Position numbers and translations under genes: made by a program. Below are positions 33,945 to 43,953 of a stretch of DNA of 64,000 bases, one piece after another. The notes beneath the pieces are model-generated. The model made no database searches. It saw only the letters and a list, made by a program, of their open reading frames with translations, and was not told the origin of the DNA. Source of the stretch: Pseudobacteroides cellulosolvens ATCC 35603 = DSM 2933 (GTDB taxonomy: Bacteria > Bacillota > Clostridia > Acetivibrionales > DSM-2933); assembly GCF_001262605.1 (NCBI RefSeq), contig NZ_LGTC01000001.1:4474001-4538000 (forward strand), read 5' to 3'. How positions within the stretch are numbered: position 1 is the first letter of the stretch; every line of letters starts with the position of its first letter.

Positions 33945-36617
33945 TTAATAATATATTGGAGGTGTTGGAGATACAGTGGACGGCTGTACAATATCTACCT
34001 TGTTTAATTCTTTCAGATCCGACATGTTGTTTGCTTTTATCTTATTGTTTGACAATGTATAAAGAATGTCGTTTATATACATTATCCTGTTTATATAGTT
34101 GTCACTGCTACCGCTGTAATATGTTAAAGAATTGATTTTAGCCAATTCATCATCAGCAAGGTGCGTTATCCTTCCCTTTAATACAAAACCTTTTTCCATA
34201 TCTATATTGAAAATATAAGCACCCTGGTATGCAAACTTCCCATATTGAGGCATTGTTGTTGAAACTTTAATGGATGTATCTTGCTTGGTTTCTGCCGGAA
34301 TCTCATACAGTGATACAGGGAAAGCCATTATGTTCTTACTTTTAGAGAATAGAAGGGCTTTCGGATTGCGAAGAAGCTCTGACTCTGTTCCCCTGTCACC
34401 AATAAGTACCTTGAATTGCTCTTTAGGGTTATTGACATCTGTAATATCAAACATTGCAACTTTCATACCCTGATACCACGCAAATTGGTCTGAACCCGAT
34501 TCAATTGAATCTTTTCCAAAGCCTATTACATGGTTTTCGTCATAAGGATGCAGATAATCACTATATCCGGGTATCTTGAGTTCTCCCAAAATAGCTGGCT
34601 TATTTGGGTCTTTTAAGTCAAAAACAAATAATGGGTCAACTTTTTTGAATGTAACCATATATCCCCTGTCGCCCATAAAACGAACTGAGTAAATTTTTTC
34701 TCCCGGAGCAATATTCTCTATTTTTCCTGTAACCTTAAAATTATCATCCATAACATATAAGTTGTTTTTTGAAATGTTTTCACCGGTACCAAATACTGAA
34801 CCTACTGTAGTTGCTATTCTGAAGTATCCTTTGTTTTCATCCATTGAATATTGGTTTAGAATAATACCAGGAATCTCACCTTTTCCTTTAAATTTTGATT
34901 CACCCTTGTCAATGGAGAACTTGTATATCAATGTGTTTTGTGTATTATAAGCCGGCATAACAGATACCCCAACTGCAGGCCTTGCAAGCAGTACTGGATA
35001 TGAATAATAGTTAGTCTCAGCAATATAAATATTATTCTGTGACACATACATTTTATCACCGGCACCAAGATAACTTGTGAAGTGAAGCTCACTGTTATTA
35101 TCCTCAACATCTAGACCGGCAATATTCAAATAGTTTGGTCTTATAAACTCAGGGAAATAGTTAATTTTATCATAGTCAATACAATTATAACTATCACCCA
35201 AATTGGTATCACGGTAACGTGGTTTTGCATAATCAGTATCACCAAATTGTATGTAGTTGTATATTGATTTATTTGTTACCAAATATAATACAGAATCAAT
35301 CTTTCTGGAGGAAATATAGTTTCCATCTATATCAACAACCCTGATTTTCTTGATATCTTTCTTGTCTGTTATATCAAGTATAAAAGCTTTTGTTGTTACC
35401 GTGCTATAAGTAGGAATAAAGTATGTTGGTGGTACTGCAATGCCCATAGATGATGAAGGTGCTGGGGTTGATTTTACTGCTGAAGTTGATGCTGTTGCTG
35501 GAGTTACTGAAGCTGGTGATACTGTAGATACCACAGGTACCGTAGATACCTTGGGTATTGGTGTTACTACAGGTACTAGTGTAGTAGGACTTACTTTAAC
35601 ACTCTCATACGATGTGCCAATGACGATAAGCTTATTTTTTCCAAGGAGCATTTCTCTTGGAGTAAATGAAGTATCAGCGGATAGGTTGAGAGTATTTACA
35701 ACTTCCATATTATCTGCCGGATAAGCTTTTGCAACAACAATTTTATTCTTATTAACCTGGTATATGTACTCACCATCTGTTTGTACAACATCTGCTTCAT
35801 CTACACCTTCCACCTGACTATTTACTTTTGAATAGTCAGTACTTTTTGGAGCACTTGGCGTTGCACCGCCAGGTACTGCTGTAGCATTTGGCACTGCAAC
35901 TGGAGCTGGCGTTGGCATACCGCCTGCAGCCACTCTGCCATCTAAATAGTAGTAAGAAGAATAGCTGCTAGCCGGAATCATCTTCTTTAAATTATCGAAT
36001 GAACCAACAACAGGTAATGGTGCAAAATGCTTTCTATAGTCTTGTGCTGTTTTATTAAAGTTTCTTGCAACAATAACTACATCAGCAATATTTATTGACC
36101 TATCTGCATTAAGGTCACAATCCTTTTTATATTTAGGACTGTCTGAGCTTGAATTAAAAGCTGTAGCAATAGTTATGGCGTCAGATAAGTTAACGGCACC
36201 ATCCTGAACACCATCCTTTGCAACATCGCCGGACCACAACATGATAGGCTCTTTTTCCGTACTTATCACTGTATCTGCAAGTACTGCAACTCCCTCTACT
36301 GTTCTAGTAAGACAATTTCTTTTACTGAATTTAATTGTGTATCCTGACATATTCTCAGGAACACCAACGATTTCAAAATACCCTCTGCTATCAGCAGTTG
36401 CAGTAAGATCCGTTCCCTCAATCTCAACTTTTACCGGTGAATATACCATTATTTCATAAACTGGAGTACTCGGAGCTTCAACCGATACAAATCCTGAAAC
36501 CTTATAGTTTACCTTACTGTCCTCAGCCTTTGTAACCAAACACATACTAAATAACATCAGTACTGCAAGTGTGATGCTTAATAGACTTCTAGTACTTCTA
36601 CTAAAACTACTTGTCAT
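33945..36617 (-). CDS. Secreted beta-propeller protein with N-terminal X module and dockerin
   Basis: 890 residues from ATG 36617 (AGAGGGGGTC upstream; an in-frame ATG at 36671 lacks a site). Signal peptide about 1-31. An X module (about 34-120; YKVSGFVS, SRGYFEIVGVPENMSGYTI, LTRTVEGV) and a dockerin (about 126-196; GAVNLSDAITIATAFN and CDLNADRSINIADVVIVARNFN) come first. A Pro/Ala linker with GGATPSAP then leads to a large propeller domain (about 250-885; VNSQVEGVDEADVVQTDGEYIY at its start is diagnostic). A Ser/Thr/Val/Pro-rich insertion of about 50 residues sits at 340-395. The order is unusual, because dockerins are mostly C-terminal. It should bind a cell-surface type II cohesin; the function of the propeller is unknown. 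Confidence 0.85.
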   Translation of the reverse strand: MTSSFSRSTRSLLSITLAVLMLFSMCLVTKAEDSKVNYKVSGFVSVEAPSTPVYEIMVYSPVKVEIEGTDLTATADSRGYFEIVGVPENMSGYTIKFSKRNCLTRTVEGVAVLADTVISTEKEPIMLWSGDVAKDGVQDGAVNLSDAITIATAFNSSSDSPKYKKDCDLNADRSINIADVVIVARNFNKTAQDYRKHFAPLPVVGSFDNLKKMIPASSYSSYYYLDGRVAAGGMPTPAPVAVPNATAVPGGATPSAPKSTDYSKVNSQVEGVDEADVVQTDGEYIYQVNKNKIVVAKAYPADNMEVVNTLNLSADTSFTPREMLLGKNKLIVIGTSYESVKVSPTTLVPVVTPIPKVSTVPVVSTVSPASVTPATASTSAVKSTPAPSSSMGIAVPPTYFIPTYSTVTTKAFILDITDKKDIKKIRVVDIDGNYISSRKIDSVLYLVTNKSIYNYIQFGDTDYAKPRYRDTNLGDSYNCIDYDKINYFPEFIRPNYLNIAGLDVEDNNSELHFTSYLGAGDKMYVSQNNIYIAETNYYSYPVLLARPAVGVSVMPAYNTQNTLIYKFSIDKGESKFKGKGEIPGIILNQYSMDENKGYFRIATTVGSVFGTGENISKNNLYVMDDNFKVTGKIENIAPGEKIYSVRFMGDRGYMVTFKKVDPLFVFDLKDPNKPAILGELKIPGYSDYLHPYDENHVIGFGKDSIESGSDQFAWYQGMKVAMFDITDVNNPKEQFKVLIGDRGTESELLRNPKALLFSKSKNIMAFPVSLYEIPAETKQDTSIKVSTTMPQYGKFAYQGAYIFNIDMEKGFVLKGRITHLADDELAKINSLTYYSGSSDNYINRIMYINDILYTLSNNKIKANNMSDLKELNKVDIVQPSTVSPTPPIYY

Positions 36618-37036
36618 AAGACCCCCTCTTTCTTTTTTTGTTTTGTAACTTTTATTATATAGACAATCCACTCAATGCAACTATCTATAAACCAAATTAA
36701 CTGTAAATTAGAAAGTGTAGACCTAAAACACATTTGGTACTTTCATACAAGTATAAACAGTATTAATATAGATTTACTAACTTGTCATATTCTTCAATAC
36801 ATTAACATTTATTTCTTTGTTATGTATACCTTTATAATGTATTTTGTACGTTATTATTATATTATTTTGACACACACTTTGTCAATGATGATTAACGTCG
36901 TAAATAATATTATACACATAATTTGAAATGAAACATACGTTTAAAACTATAATTTAAAATATATAATAAATGATATATTAGATATTAGATATTTGATATT
37001 AGACATTAAATAATAAATATTAAATATTTATTATTT
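36618..37036. other. AT-rich intergenic region with degenerate tandem repeat
   Basis: About 420 bp without a gene. From about 36955 it is low-complexity GATATTAGATATTtGATATTA sequence. It ends in a 13-bp AT-only palindrome (AAATAATAAATAT-TAA-ATATTTATTATTT, 37008-37036) directly after the rnz stop codon. Confidence 0.5.
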
Positions 37037-37040
37037 ATTA

Positions 37041-37952
37041 TTAATCATCAAATCTTAAAGTCTTTTTCATCAAGTCTTGACCAATTACTGTATTCTTAAA
37101 TATACTTACTGCACTATCTATAAACTCTTCAGGGCTAGTAATGGATGGACTAAAGTGAGTCAGCCACATTTCCTTTACATTTCCTCTCAATGCTAATTGT
37201 GAAGCTTCTGAAAATAACATATGTTTTTTTTCAATAGCCTTCTTAAGCTTGTCATCTGTTCCATACATACCCTCACAAACAAATAAATCCGATTCATTAA
37301 TAAAATCTACCATTGCCTCAGTTGGCCTTGTATCGGTACAGTAAGAAACTTTTAGTCCTCTTCTAGCCTCACCTAAAACCATATCAGGTTTATAAATCTT
37401 TCCCTCATATATGACTTCTTCACCTTTTTGAAGCTTACTCCATATTCTTTGGGGAACACCTGATTTATTTGCCTTATCAACATCAAACTTACCTGGGCGT
37501 TTTAAACTAAAGCTATACCCAAAGCAGGTAATGTTATGATCCAACAAAATATATTCTATTGATATACCATTAATATCAATGCTTCTATTATCACAATCAT
37601 CAACTTCAATCAATTCCAGTTCGAACGGCAGCTGCGGCGATATATAGGTCAAGCATTCTACAACTTTTTTTAGCCCCCTTGGACCTATTATTTTAAGAGT
37701 TTCTTCCCTGCCGGAATTACCAATTGTAAGAAGCAGACCAGGTAAACCTGCAACATGATCGGCATGAAAATGGGTTATGCAAATAGCCTCAATTGATTTA
37801 AAGCCCCATTCCACATTCCGTAGTGTTATCTGTGTCCCTTCCCCACAGTCAACAAGTATCATTTTCCCATTAAACCTAATTAATGCGGATGTAAGCCACC
37901 TGTCAGGTAATGGCATCATACCGCCTGTTCCTAATAGACAAATATCAAGCAT
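37041..37952 (-). CDS. rnz: Ribonuclease Z
   Basis: 303 residues, the short form. Metallo-beta-lactamase fold: LLGTGGMMPLPDRW at the N-terminus, the zinc motif THFHADHVAGLPGLL (about 60-74), a central exosite region, SYCTDTRPT (about 205-213), FVCEGMYG and the C-terminal LTHFSPS (about 262) with the metal His. It removes the 3' trailer of tRNA precursors that lack encoded CCA. This fits the tRNA-Lys gene in this window, which has no encoded CCA. Starts 14-17 bp from the nearest family A repeat. Confidence 0.93.
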   Translation of the reverse strand: MLDICLLGTGGMMPLPDRWLTSALIRFNGKMILVDCGEGTQITLRNVEWGFKSIEAICITHFHADHVAGLPGLLLTIGNSGREETLKIIGPRGLKKVVECLTYISPQLPFELELIEVDDCDNRSIDINGISIEYILLDHNITCFGYSFSLKRPGKFDVDKANKSGVPQRIWSKLQKGEEVIYEGKIYKPDMVLGEARRGLKVSYCTDTRPTEAMVDFINESDLFVCEGMYGTDDKLKKAIEKKHMLFSEASQLALRGNVKEMWLTHFSPSITSPEEFIDSAVSIFKNTVIGQDLMKKTLRFDD

Positions 37953-37968
37953 AATATTCTCCTAGCTA

Positions 37969-38069
37969 AGGTATGATTAAAATATTACTTCCAATTCCAA
38001 GCGTATGTTGACAAGTAAAGTCGAAACATTAGCCAAATTTATAGCAGAGGTTATATTTTGGTCATTCCT
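37969..38069 (+). repeat. Dispersed palindromic repeat family A, copy 3 (diverged)
   Basis: Arms TATGATTAAAATATTACTTC and GAGGTTATATTTTGGTCATT remain, with AAGCGTATGTTGACAAGTAA in the centre where copy 1 has GAGCGTGTGTTCACGAGTTA. Lies between rnz and the GH9 gene. Confidence 0.7.
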
Positions 38070-38136
38070 ATTTTATTAGTTATCTCTCTTAATATATATC
38101 AGAAGAACAAATCAATTCTTAAATTCTATATAAAAA

Positions 38137-38169
38137 AGAGGTATGAAAAATTTACATTTTCATACCTCT
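38137..38169 (-). terminator. Terminator of the CBM4-GH9-dockerin gene
   Basis: AGAGGTATGAAAA pairs with TTTTCATACCTCT with a 7-nt loop. Six T follow on the minus strand. Confidence 0.85.
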
Positions 38170-38209
38170 CAATTATACTACGAATTTAATTATCTACATA
38201 TAAAATTTA

Positions 38210-40774
38210 TTATAATGAATAAGTATATCCAAACTTAACTGCGAGCTTCATAACGTCAGCCATATTTACAGCTCCATCACTATTCAAATCGCATGCAGGT
38301 TCGAATTTTACGTTTCCACTAACTGTACCAAAAGCTGTTGCTATTCTCATAACATCTACCATGTTAACAACACCATCACGATTTACATCTTCAGGTACTT
38401 TTCCACCTGTGTATGATGTAGGTGTAGGAGTATTCTTAGGTGGTGTAGATGGATCTATATCATTGTAAGAATCCAAGAAGTAAGTAATCCAAGCAAGTGG
38501 AGCATTCCAGTTGATTGTTACTTCGTTAGTTGACCATGATTCAACGTGGTCGAGGAAGCATTTTTGTGCTGGTGCCTTGTTAACCTTCAAACCTGCACCT
38601 GAAGCCCATGGGTCCTGACAACCGGAGTTTGGTCCGCCTGAGAGGAATCCCGGAGGTGCTGATGGGAATGAAGCATCAATCTGAGGACAGAAGAAACGGT
38701 GGTGTGGATATTTCAATGGGTTTTCTCCATATCCTGTTACATAGTTCTGTAACATTGGGTTACGGCCCATCAAGTAGTCCATTGATTCTGTAACACCGTT
38801 AAAGTATTTTGAATCTCCGCTTACATCATATGCATAAGCCATAACAATAGCTTCATTTATAACAAACGCATTTGATGCCCAAGGATAACCAGTTATTTCT
38901 TCTGACTGACCAGCAAACTCGTTTATATAAGTTGATTCTTCAAGAGGAATACCATAACCTTCTTGTGCTTGTACTCCTATGAATGTATCTGCTGCTTTTT
39001 TAATACTTTCACCAACTTCTGGGAACTCTTCTGATTTATGCAATGCGAGTGTAAGGGTTCCTAATCCACCTGTAGCACCCCAGTCAAAGCATCCAGCCAT
39101 ACCGTTGGACTCACCTGATAATGTAACAGGCATTTGGAAAGCATTCTTATAACCTTTTATATCTGAGAGGTATTCTGAATCACCAGTTGTAACATATAAT
39201 TCACATGCAGCCCAGTAGAAATCGTCTTCTGTATAGTTATCACCATAAGTACCGCTACCAGGTTCCTGGCCGAATGGAGCATATATTGCAGGATTTTTCT
39301 TAGCAGCAGCATAAGCTGTTTCTGCTGCAGTCAAACATTTTGATGAGAAAGCTGAATCAATATCTTTCCACATACGTGCAGCTTGTGCAGCACATGCTGC
39401 GAGGTTTAATGTAGCTGCTGTTGATGGTGGATAGTATATACGGTCTTGATCATCCATATCAGGACGAGTTGCTAAAGCTGTCCAAGCTACGTCAGCCATC
39501 TTATGAACTGCCATACCTGCTCTGTCATAACCTGAAGGAATCTGCATTTTCAGCATCCATTCCATTTCCCAACGTGTTTCATCAAGTATGTCGCTCTTGC
39601 TGTTTCCACTTTCAGGAATATTCATTGTATCATCAGCAAATTGATCATCTGTTCCTTTTGCAAGGGAGTGCTCATATATGTTTTGTACTGTCCATAATGA
39701 TATACCGCCGTTAACAACGTACTTACCATGGTCACCGGCATCATACCATCCGCCTGAACCTTCAATTGATGAAGGACCATTGTAATTTCTTCCTGTAATC
39801 AACTTAGGGTTATCAGTTGTATGACCTGCTGCACGTGCCCACTTGCTGTCAACACAGTATGGCATTTCTATTTTTATACCGCTTCTTGCATGATAGAAAT
39901 ATTTGAGTGCGTCATATTTCATTGTGCTGTACATATCATCGCCAATATCGAATTTGAAGCTTGAAGCACTACCTGCAACGAGCTGATAATCCTTACCTGG
40001 TGTTGTATAGTCTGAGAAATCTATTATTTGCAGTTCTTCACCGGAAGCATGGTCAGGACCATATGGCTGAGTAGTACCGGAAGCAACAACAGTTCCTGAA
40101 CTGTTCTTTAACTGCCATGTAGTAGTAGATGCACCTTGATTAACTTTAAAAGTAGCCTTCTTAGCAGCATTTGGGAAATATCCAAGCTGATTTACACGAA
40201 TATCTCTTGCTGGTGTTGCTGTAGGCACTGGTGTCGGTTTGAACTCGGGGTCAGTAAGTGACATCGATATAAAGCTGATATCAACTGGGAGTGAACTCAC
40301 TAACTCACCGCCAAGATGGAATGCCCACTCAGCAGTCTTATAGTCTTTGTCTGCTGTAAATGTATCGGTTACATTAAGGGTTTGTCCTGCTGAAATTGAA
40401 TATGGAGCCCATTTATTATTCCAGACTTCACCATAAGGTTCACCCATATCACCGATCTTTGCATAGATCTTGGTAGCTTTACTTGCTTTTACCGAGAATT
40501 TCACTGTATATTTGTGACCTGACTGAATTGACATTTCTCTGTGTCTGATTTGTACGTCCCATTTGTTGGTTCCTTTTCCTTCCATATGAACAACATACTC
40601 ACCATTCTTTACTTCTGACCATGAGTTTTGCTCATTACTTTCGGATATGTGCCATGGTAAGCTGACCCCACCTTTAAAGTCTGTGGTCTGTAGAATTTCA
40701 GCTGCATTACCTGTCATCTTCGCTGCTAATGCTGTTGTACAAAGCAGCCCTATCACTGATAATTTTTTTAGCAT
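38210..40774 (-). CDS. Secreted GH9 cellulase: CBM4-Ig-GH9-dockerin
   Basis: 854 residues from ATG 40774, with TAGGAGGGAAAAAG in front (an in-frame ATG at 40801 precedes that site). Signal peptide about 1-25. CBM4 about 26-175 (LPWHI, QIRHREMSIQSGHKYTVKFSV). Pro/Thr linker about 177-188. Ig-like domain about 190-285 (IRVNQLGYFPNAAKKA). GH9 about 290-770, with GGWYDAGDHGKYV (about 341), HHRFFCPQ and the proton-donor Glu in STNEVTINWNAPLAW. A linker and dockerin follow (about 792-854; DVNRDGVVNMVDVMRIATAFG and CDLNSDGAVNMADVMKLAVKFG). This is the CbhA/CelK-type theme D layout of exo-acting cellulases. No X module is present. Confidence 0.93.
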   Translation of the reverse strand: MLKKLSVIGLLCTTALAAKMTGNAAEILQTTDFKGGVSLPWHISESNEQNSWSEVKNGEYVVHMEGKGTNKWDVQIRHREMSIQSGHKYTVKFSVKASKATKIYAKIGDMGEPYGEVWNNKWAPYSISAGQTLNVTDTFTADKDYKTAEWAFHLGGELVSSLPVDISFISMSLTDPEFKPTPVPTATPARDIRVNQLGYFPNAAKKATFKVNQGASTTTWQLKNSSGTVVASGTTQPYGPDHASGEELQIIDFSDYTTPGKDYQLVAGSASSFKFDIGDDMYSTMKYDALKYFYHARSGIKIEMPYCVDSKWARAAGHTTDNPKLITGRNYNGPSSIEGSGGWYDAGDHGKYVVNGGISLWTVQNIYEHSLAKGTDDQFADDTMNIPESGNSKSDILDETRWEMEWMLKMQIPSGYDRAGMAVHKMADVAWTALATRPDMDDQDRIYYPPSTAATLNLAACAAQAARMWKDIDSAFSSKCLTAAETAYAAAKKNPAIYAPFGQEPGSGTYGDNYTEDDFYWAACELYVTTGDSEYLSDIKGYKNAFQMPVTLSGESNGMAGCFDWGATGGLGTLTLALHKSEEFPEVGESIKKAADTFIGVQAQEGYGIPLEESTYINEFAGQSEEITGYPWASNAFVINEAIVMAYAYDVSGDSKYFNGVTESMDYLMGRNPMLQNYVTGYGENPLKYPHHRFFCPQIDASFPSAPPGFLSGGPNSGCQDPWASGAGLKVNKAPAQKCFLDHVESWSTNEVTINWNAPLAWITYFLDSYNDIDPSTPPKNTPTPTSYTGGKVPEDVNRDGVVNMVDVMRIATAFGTVSGNVKFEPACDLNSDGAVNMADVMKLAVKFGYTYSL

Positions 40775-41911
40775 CTTTTTCCCTCCTATTTTAGTAAACA
40801 AATTAATTAGAAACTGAACAAAAAATTTGTTTCAAAAGTGGTATCATCACTAAATAAAATTGATATATTACTTAACAATACATAACCAGTTTCCCAATAA
40901 TATTTCGCTAAACTATTTAATATAATCTCCTATGACCTTATGAATATGGAAGTCTAACACTTTATCTTTTTGAACCTTTCACATCTTCGCCATTTAACAG
41001 CATTACAGCTTAAGTATACAACTAACTGCCCATTACATTTTGACAGTTTATTGTCAATTCGCTTAAACATATATTTGTTAAATAAAAACATACTGTTACA
41101 TTGGGAATTGGGAAAATGAAGATATGAGTGCATAAATGGTAAAATATAAGGAACATTCCGTTACATAATATCAAGACTGAAGGAAAATTTACAAGATACT
41201 TATATAAAAGACTAAATCATTTATAAATACAAATAGTCTGGTTTAGTAACCTTCATAAAGTATATTTTATTCTTCTGTCTTACTAGAATATATAATATTA
41301 AAGTAGAATTCAGCAAATGTTATTTAGAAAATAGAATTTGTATTGAGTTTATAGCATATATTAGTGTATGATATTCACTTTTCAAAGAACATTTTTTGTA
41401 CAATTTTCTAAAATCTATTTGTAAAACACCGTTATCACCAGAAGATAACAGCATATTACTTTCATATACACATATACTTTTTATTTTTGAATTGTATGTT
41501 AATTCTATTTATGTGAAAACATAGTCAATCGGTGATAAAAAATAAACGAGACAGCACTATATACGTGATCTGTCATTTTATTTTAGGCGTATATCATATT
41601 ATTAAAACAATTACTTTATGAGCTATTGTAGCACATTAAAAGTTATTTTATAGTTAAATTTTATCCAAAATTTATATTTAAGTCAACTAATTTTCTGCTT
41701 TTTCATCCTTGTTACCAATATTGACAATTAAATAGCAAATCTTTTAAATTATTTTATTTATATTTCCTTCTACCAAATACATTTGTTTATACTTTTTGCA
41801 TTTTATCAGTAAAAACATCAAGTCCAATCAGAAATCGAGTTTGACTAGAAAAGATAACTATATTAATATAGATATATAAATCAGGATAATTGTTTAACGA
41901 AAGGGGTTAGT
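40775..41911. other. Long AT-rich intergenic region upstream of the GH9 and aroA genes
   Basis: About 1.1 kb between divergent genes. I find no gene or decayed gene in any frame. Weak features only: GTTATC/GATAAC dyad near 41430, and an imperfect hairpin (AAAATAAACGAGACAG with CTGTCATTTTATTTT, about 41549-41585) that looks like a terminator for an unseen transcript. Confidence 0.5.
41841..41869 (+). promoter_or_regulatory. Candidate aroA promoter
   Basis: TTGACT, 17-bp spacer, TAATAT, 43 bp before the aroA ATG. The -10 matches only 4 of 6 positions. Confidence 0.4.
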
Positions 41912-43189
41912 ATGTACTTAATAGCAGAAAAATCAAAAGTAACTGGAAAAATTAAAATTCCAGGTTCGAAATCGCATACCATTAGAGCACTATTTTTAGC
42001 CAGCCTCACAAAAGGAACTTCACATATTTACGATCCTTTAATCTCAGATGATGCAAATTCTGCAGTAAAGGTATGTAAAGCTTTTGGTGCAAACATCAGC
42101 TTCAAAGATAATAAATATGAAATAGATGGCTTTGGAATCAATCCAATGACCCCTGATGATATAGTAGACGTAGGAAATTCAGGTACTACAATGAGATTTG
42201 CGGTTTCAACTGCATCTTTGGGCAGCGGCTTTACAGTGTTGACAGGCGATTATCAGATAAGAAGACGCCCATTAGGCCCATTGATAGAATCTTTGAATGC
42301 TTTGGGAGCTGATATTTTATCTACAAGAAATAACGGACTTGCTCCAGTTGTGGTAAAAGGTATACTAAAAGGCGGTAATACAAGCATTGATGCAGTGACA
42401 TCACAATATCTGTCTTCTTTGCTCATACACACTCCTCTTTTGCAAAGTGATTCTCAAATAAATATAACAAGATTGAATGAAGCTCCATATGTGGAAATGA
42501 CCCTTTGGTGGCTTGACAAGCAAGGAATAAAATACGAAAATAACGACTTTAAATCAATATATATATACGGCAATCAATCATATAAGCCGTTTAACCTATC
42601 TATTCCCGGTGATTTTTCATCAGCTACGTTCTTTGCAGTTCAGGCTGCAATTTCCGGTGAAGAAATAGTAATGGAAAATTTAGATATGTCTGACCCTCAG
42701 GGAGATAAAATGGTTTTTTCCATTTTAAAAGAAATGGGTGCTACTGTAGATATAAACTGTAACAGCATTAGAGTTAAAGGTAACAGACTTAAGGGAATGG
42801 AAATCGATATGAACTCTATTCCTGACGCGTTACCTGCAATGTCGGTTTTAGGGTGCTTTGCTGATGGTGAAACTAGACTTGTAAACGTACCTCAAGCTAG
42901 GCTTAAAGAGACCGATAGAATTTCTGTCATGTGCATGGAGTTAAAAAAGCTTGGTGCAGATATTGAGGAACTTCCAGACGGCCTTATTATCAGGCAAAGC
43001 AAATTAAAAGGCGGCAATGTTGAAGGTCATGATGATCATAGAATTGTTATGTCTTTAGCTATAGCAGGGTTAAATATTGACGGTAAGGTAGTTATAAATG
43101 GTGCGGAGGCTTATAACGTAACTTTCCCGGAATTTGGCGACCTAATAAAAAGCTGCGGAGGAAAAATTCATCTAACTGATTCTATATGA
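41912..43189 (+). CDS. aroA: 3-phosphoshikimate 1-carboxyvinyltransferase (EPSP synthase)
   Basis: 425 residues, RBS AAAGGGG. Motifs: PGSKSHTIRALFLASL (about 18-33) for shikimate-3-P binding, VDVGNSGTTMRFAVS (about 86-100), DYQIRRRPLGPLI (about 114), SQYLSSLL (about 164), IPGDFSSATFF (about 230), RLKETDRI (about 331-338) and GHDDHRIVMSLAIAG. It catalyses the sixth step of chorismate synthesis. Shikimate kinase follows 145 bp downstream; the gap makes separate transcription possible. Confidence 0.95.
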   Translation: MYLIAEKSKVTGKIKIPGSKSHTIRALFLASLTKGTSHIYDPLISDDANSAVKVCKAFGANISFKDNKYEIDGFGINPMTPDDIVDVGNSGTTMRFAVSTASLGSGFTVLTGDYQIRRRPLGPLIESLNALGADILSTRNNGLAPVVVKGILKGGNTSIDAVTSQYLSSLLIHTPLLQSDSQINITRLNEAPYVEMTLWWLDKQGIKYENNDFKSIYIYGNQSYKPFNLSIPGDFSSATFFAVQAAISGEEIVMENLDMSDPQGDKMVFSILKEMGATVDINCNSIRVKGNRLKGMEIDMNSIPDALPAMSVLGCFADGETRLVNVPQARLKETDRISVMCMELKKLGADIEELPDGLIIRQSKLKGGNVEGHDDHRIVMSLAIAGLNIDGKVVINGAEAYNVTFPEFGDLIKSCGGKIHLTDSI

Positions 43190-43334
43190 AAAGTTTATTG
43201 ATCTTGCTTTTGGCAAAGTATAATAGCTAATTGTAAATGGATTTACTACAAACAAAAGTAAAGATTACTACCTTTTCATTTATATAAAAAACATTATATA
43301 ATATAGTTAAATATAATTATTTATGGAGATATAT

Positions 43335-43844
43335 ATGAATAAAAGCAATATAATAATGATAGGTATGCCTAGCTCGGGAAAAACTACAGTCGGCAGCTTA
43401 TTGTCCGATAAAACCGGGAAAAGCTTTCTTGATACCGACCATTTACTTCAAAGTATAACAGGCTTATCTCCAAGGGACTATGTAATTAGCCATGGGCTGG
43501 AAAAATTTTTGGAGATACAGGAAAAGGTCATAATGGATTTGTCTGTAGAAAATTCAATAATAGCAACGGGCGGCGGCGTTATATATAGTAAAGAAGCCAT
43601 GGAACATCTAAAAAAGAATGGAATAGTGGTATATTTAAAGACAGACTTTGAAATATTGGAAAATAGAGTTGCACAAGATAGAAAATTGGCACGTAAGGAT
43701 GGAAAGAGCTTTTATGATACTTACTTAGAACGTATACCTCTTTATGAAAATTATGGGGATATATTAATAGAATGCAAAGAAAAGCCCTCTTCTGAGATTT
43801 CTGAGGAGATTTTGAATATTATACAAAGCGACAATATACTTTAA
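43335..43844 (+). CDS. aroK: Shikimate kinase
   Basis: 169 residues from ATG 43335, with GGAGATAT 7 bp upstream; ATG 43323 overlaps that site. P-loop GMPSSGKTTVG (about 8-18), shikimate-binding DTDHLLQS (about 34), GLEKF-x-x-x-Q/E-E block, IATGGGVI (about 76-83) and the lid arginine in RKLARKDGKSF. It acts in the cytoplasm one step before EPSP synthase, which lies just upstream. Confidence 0.92.
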   Translation: MNKSNIIMIGMPSSGKTTVGSLLSDKTGKSFLDTDHLLQSITGLSPRDYVISHGLEKFLEIQEKVIMDLSVENSIIATGGGVIYSKEAMEHLKKNGIVVYLKTDFEILENRVAQDRKLARKDGKSFYDTYLERIPLYENYGDILIECKEKPSSEISEEILNIIQSDNIL

Positions 43845-43953
43845 AAAATAATGCAACTTATACAAAAAACAATAGGATTAATTATTTGGACTTAATGAAA
43901 ATATTTATAGATTTGTAAGTCCAGTATCATTTATTAGGGGTTGATGTAAAATT

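Noticed and set aside
41390..41590. Possible riboswitch or T-box before aroA
   Set aside because: Only short, weak hairpins were found; no conserved T-box or riboswitch sequence blocks.
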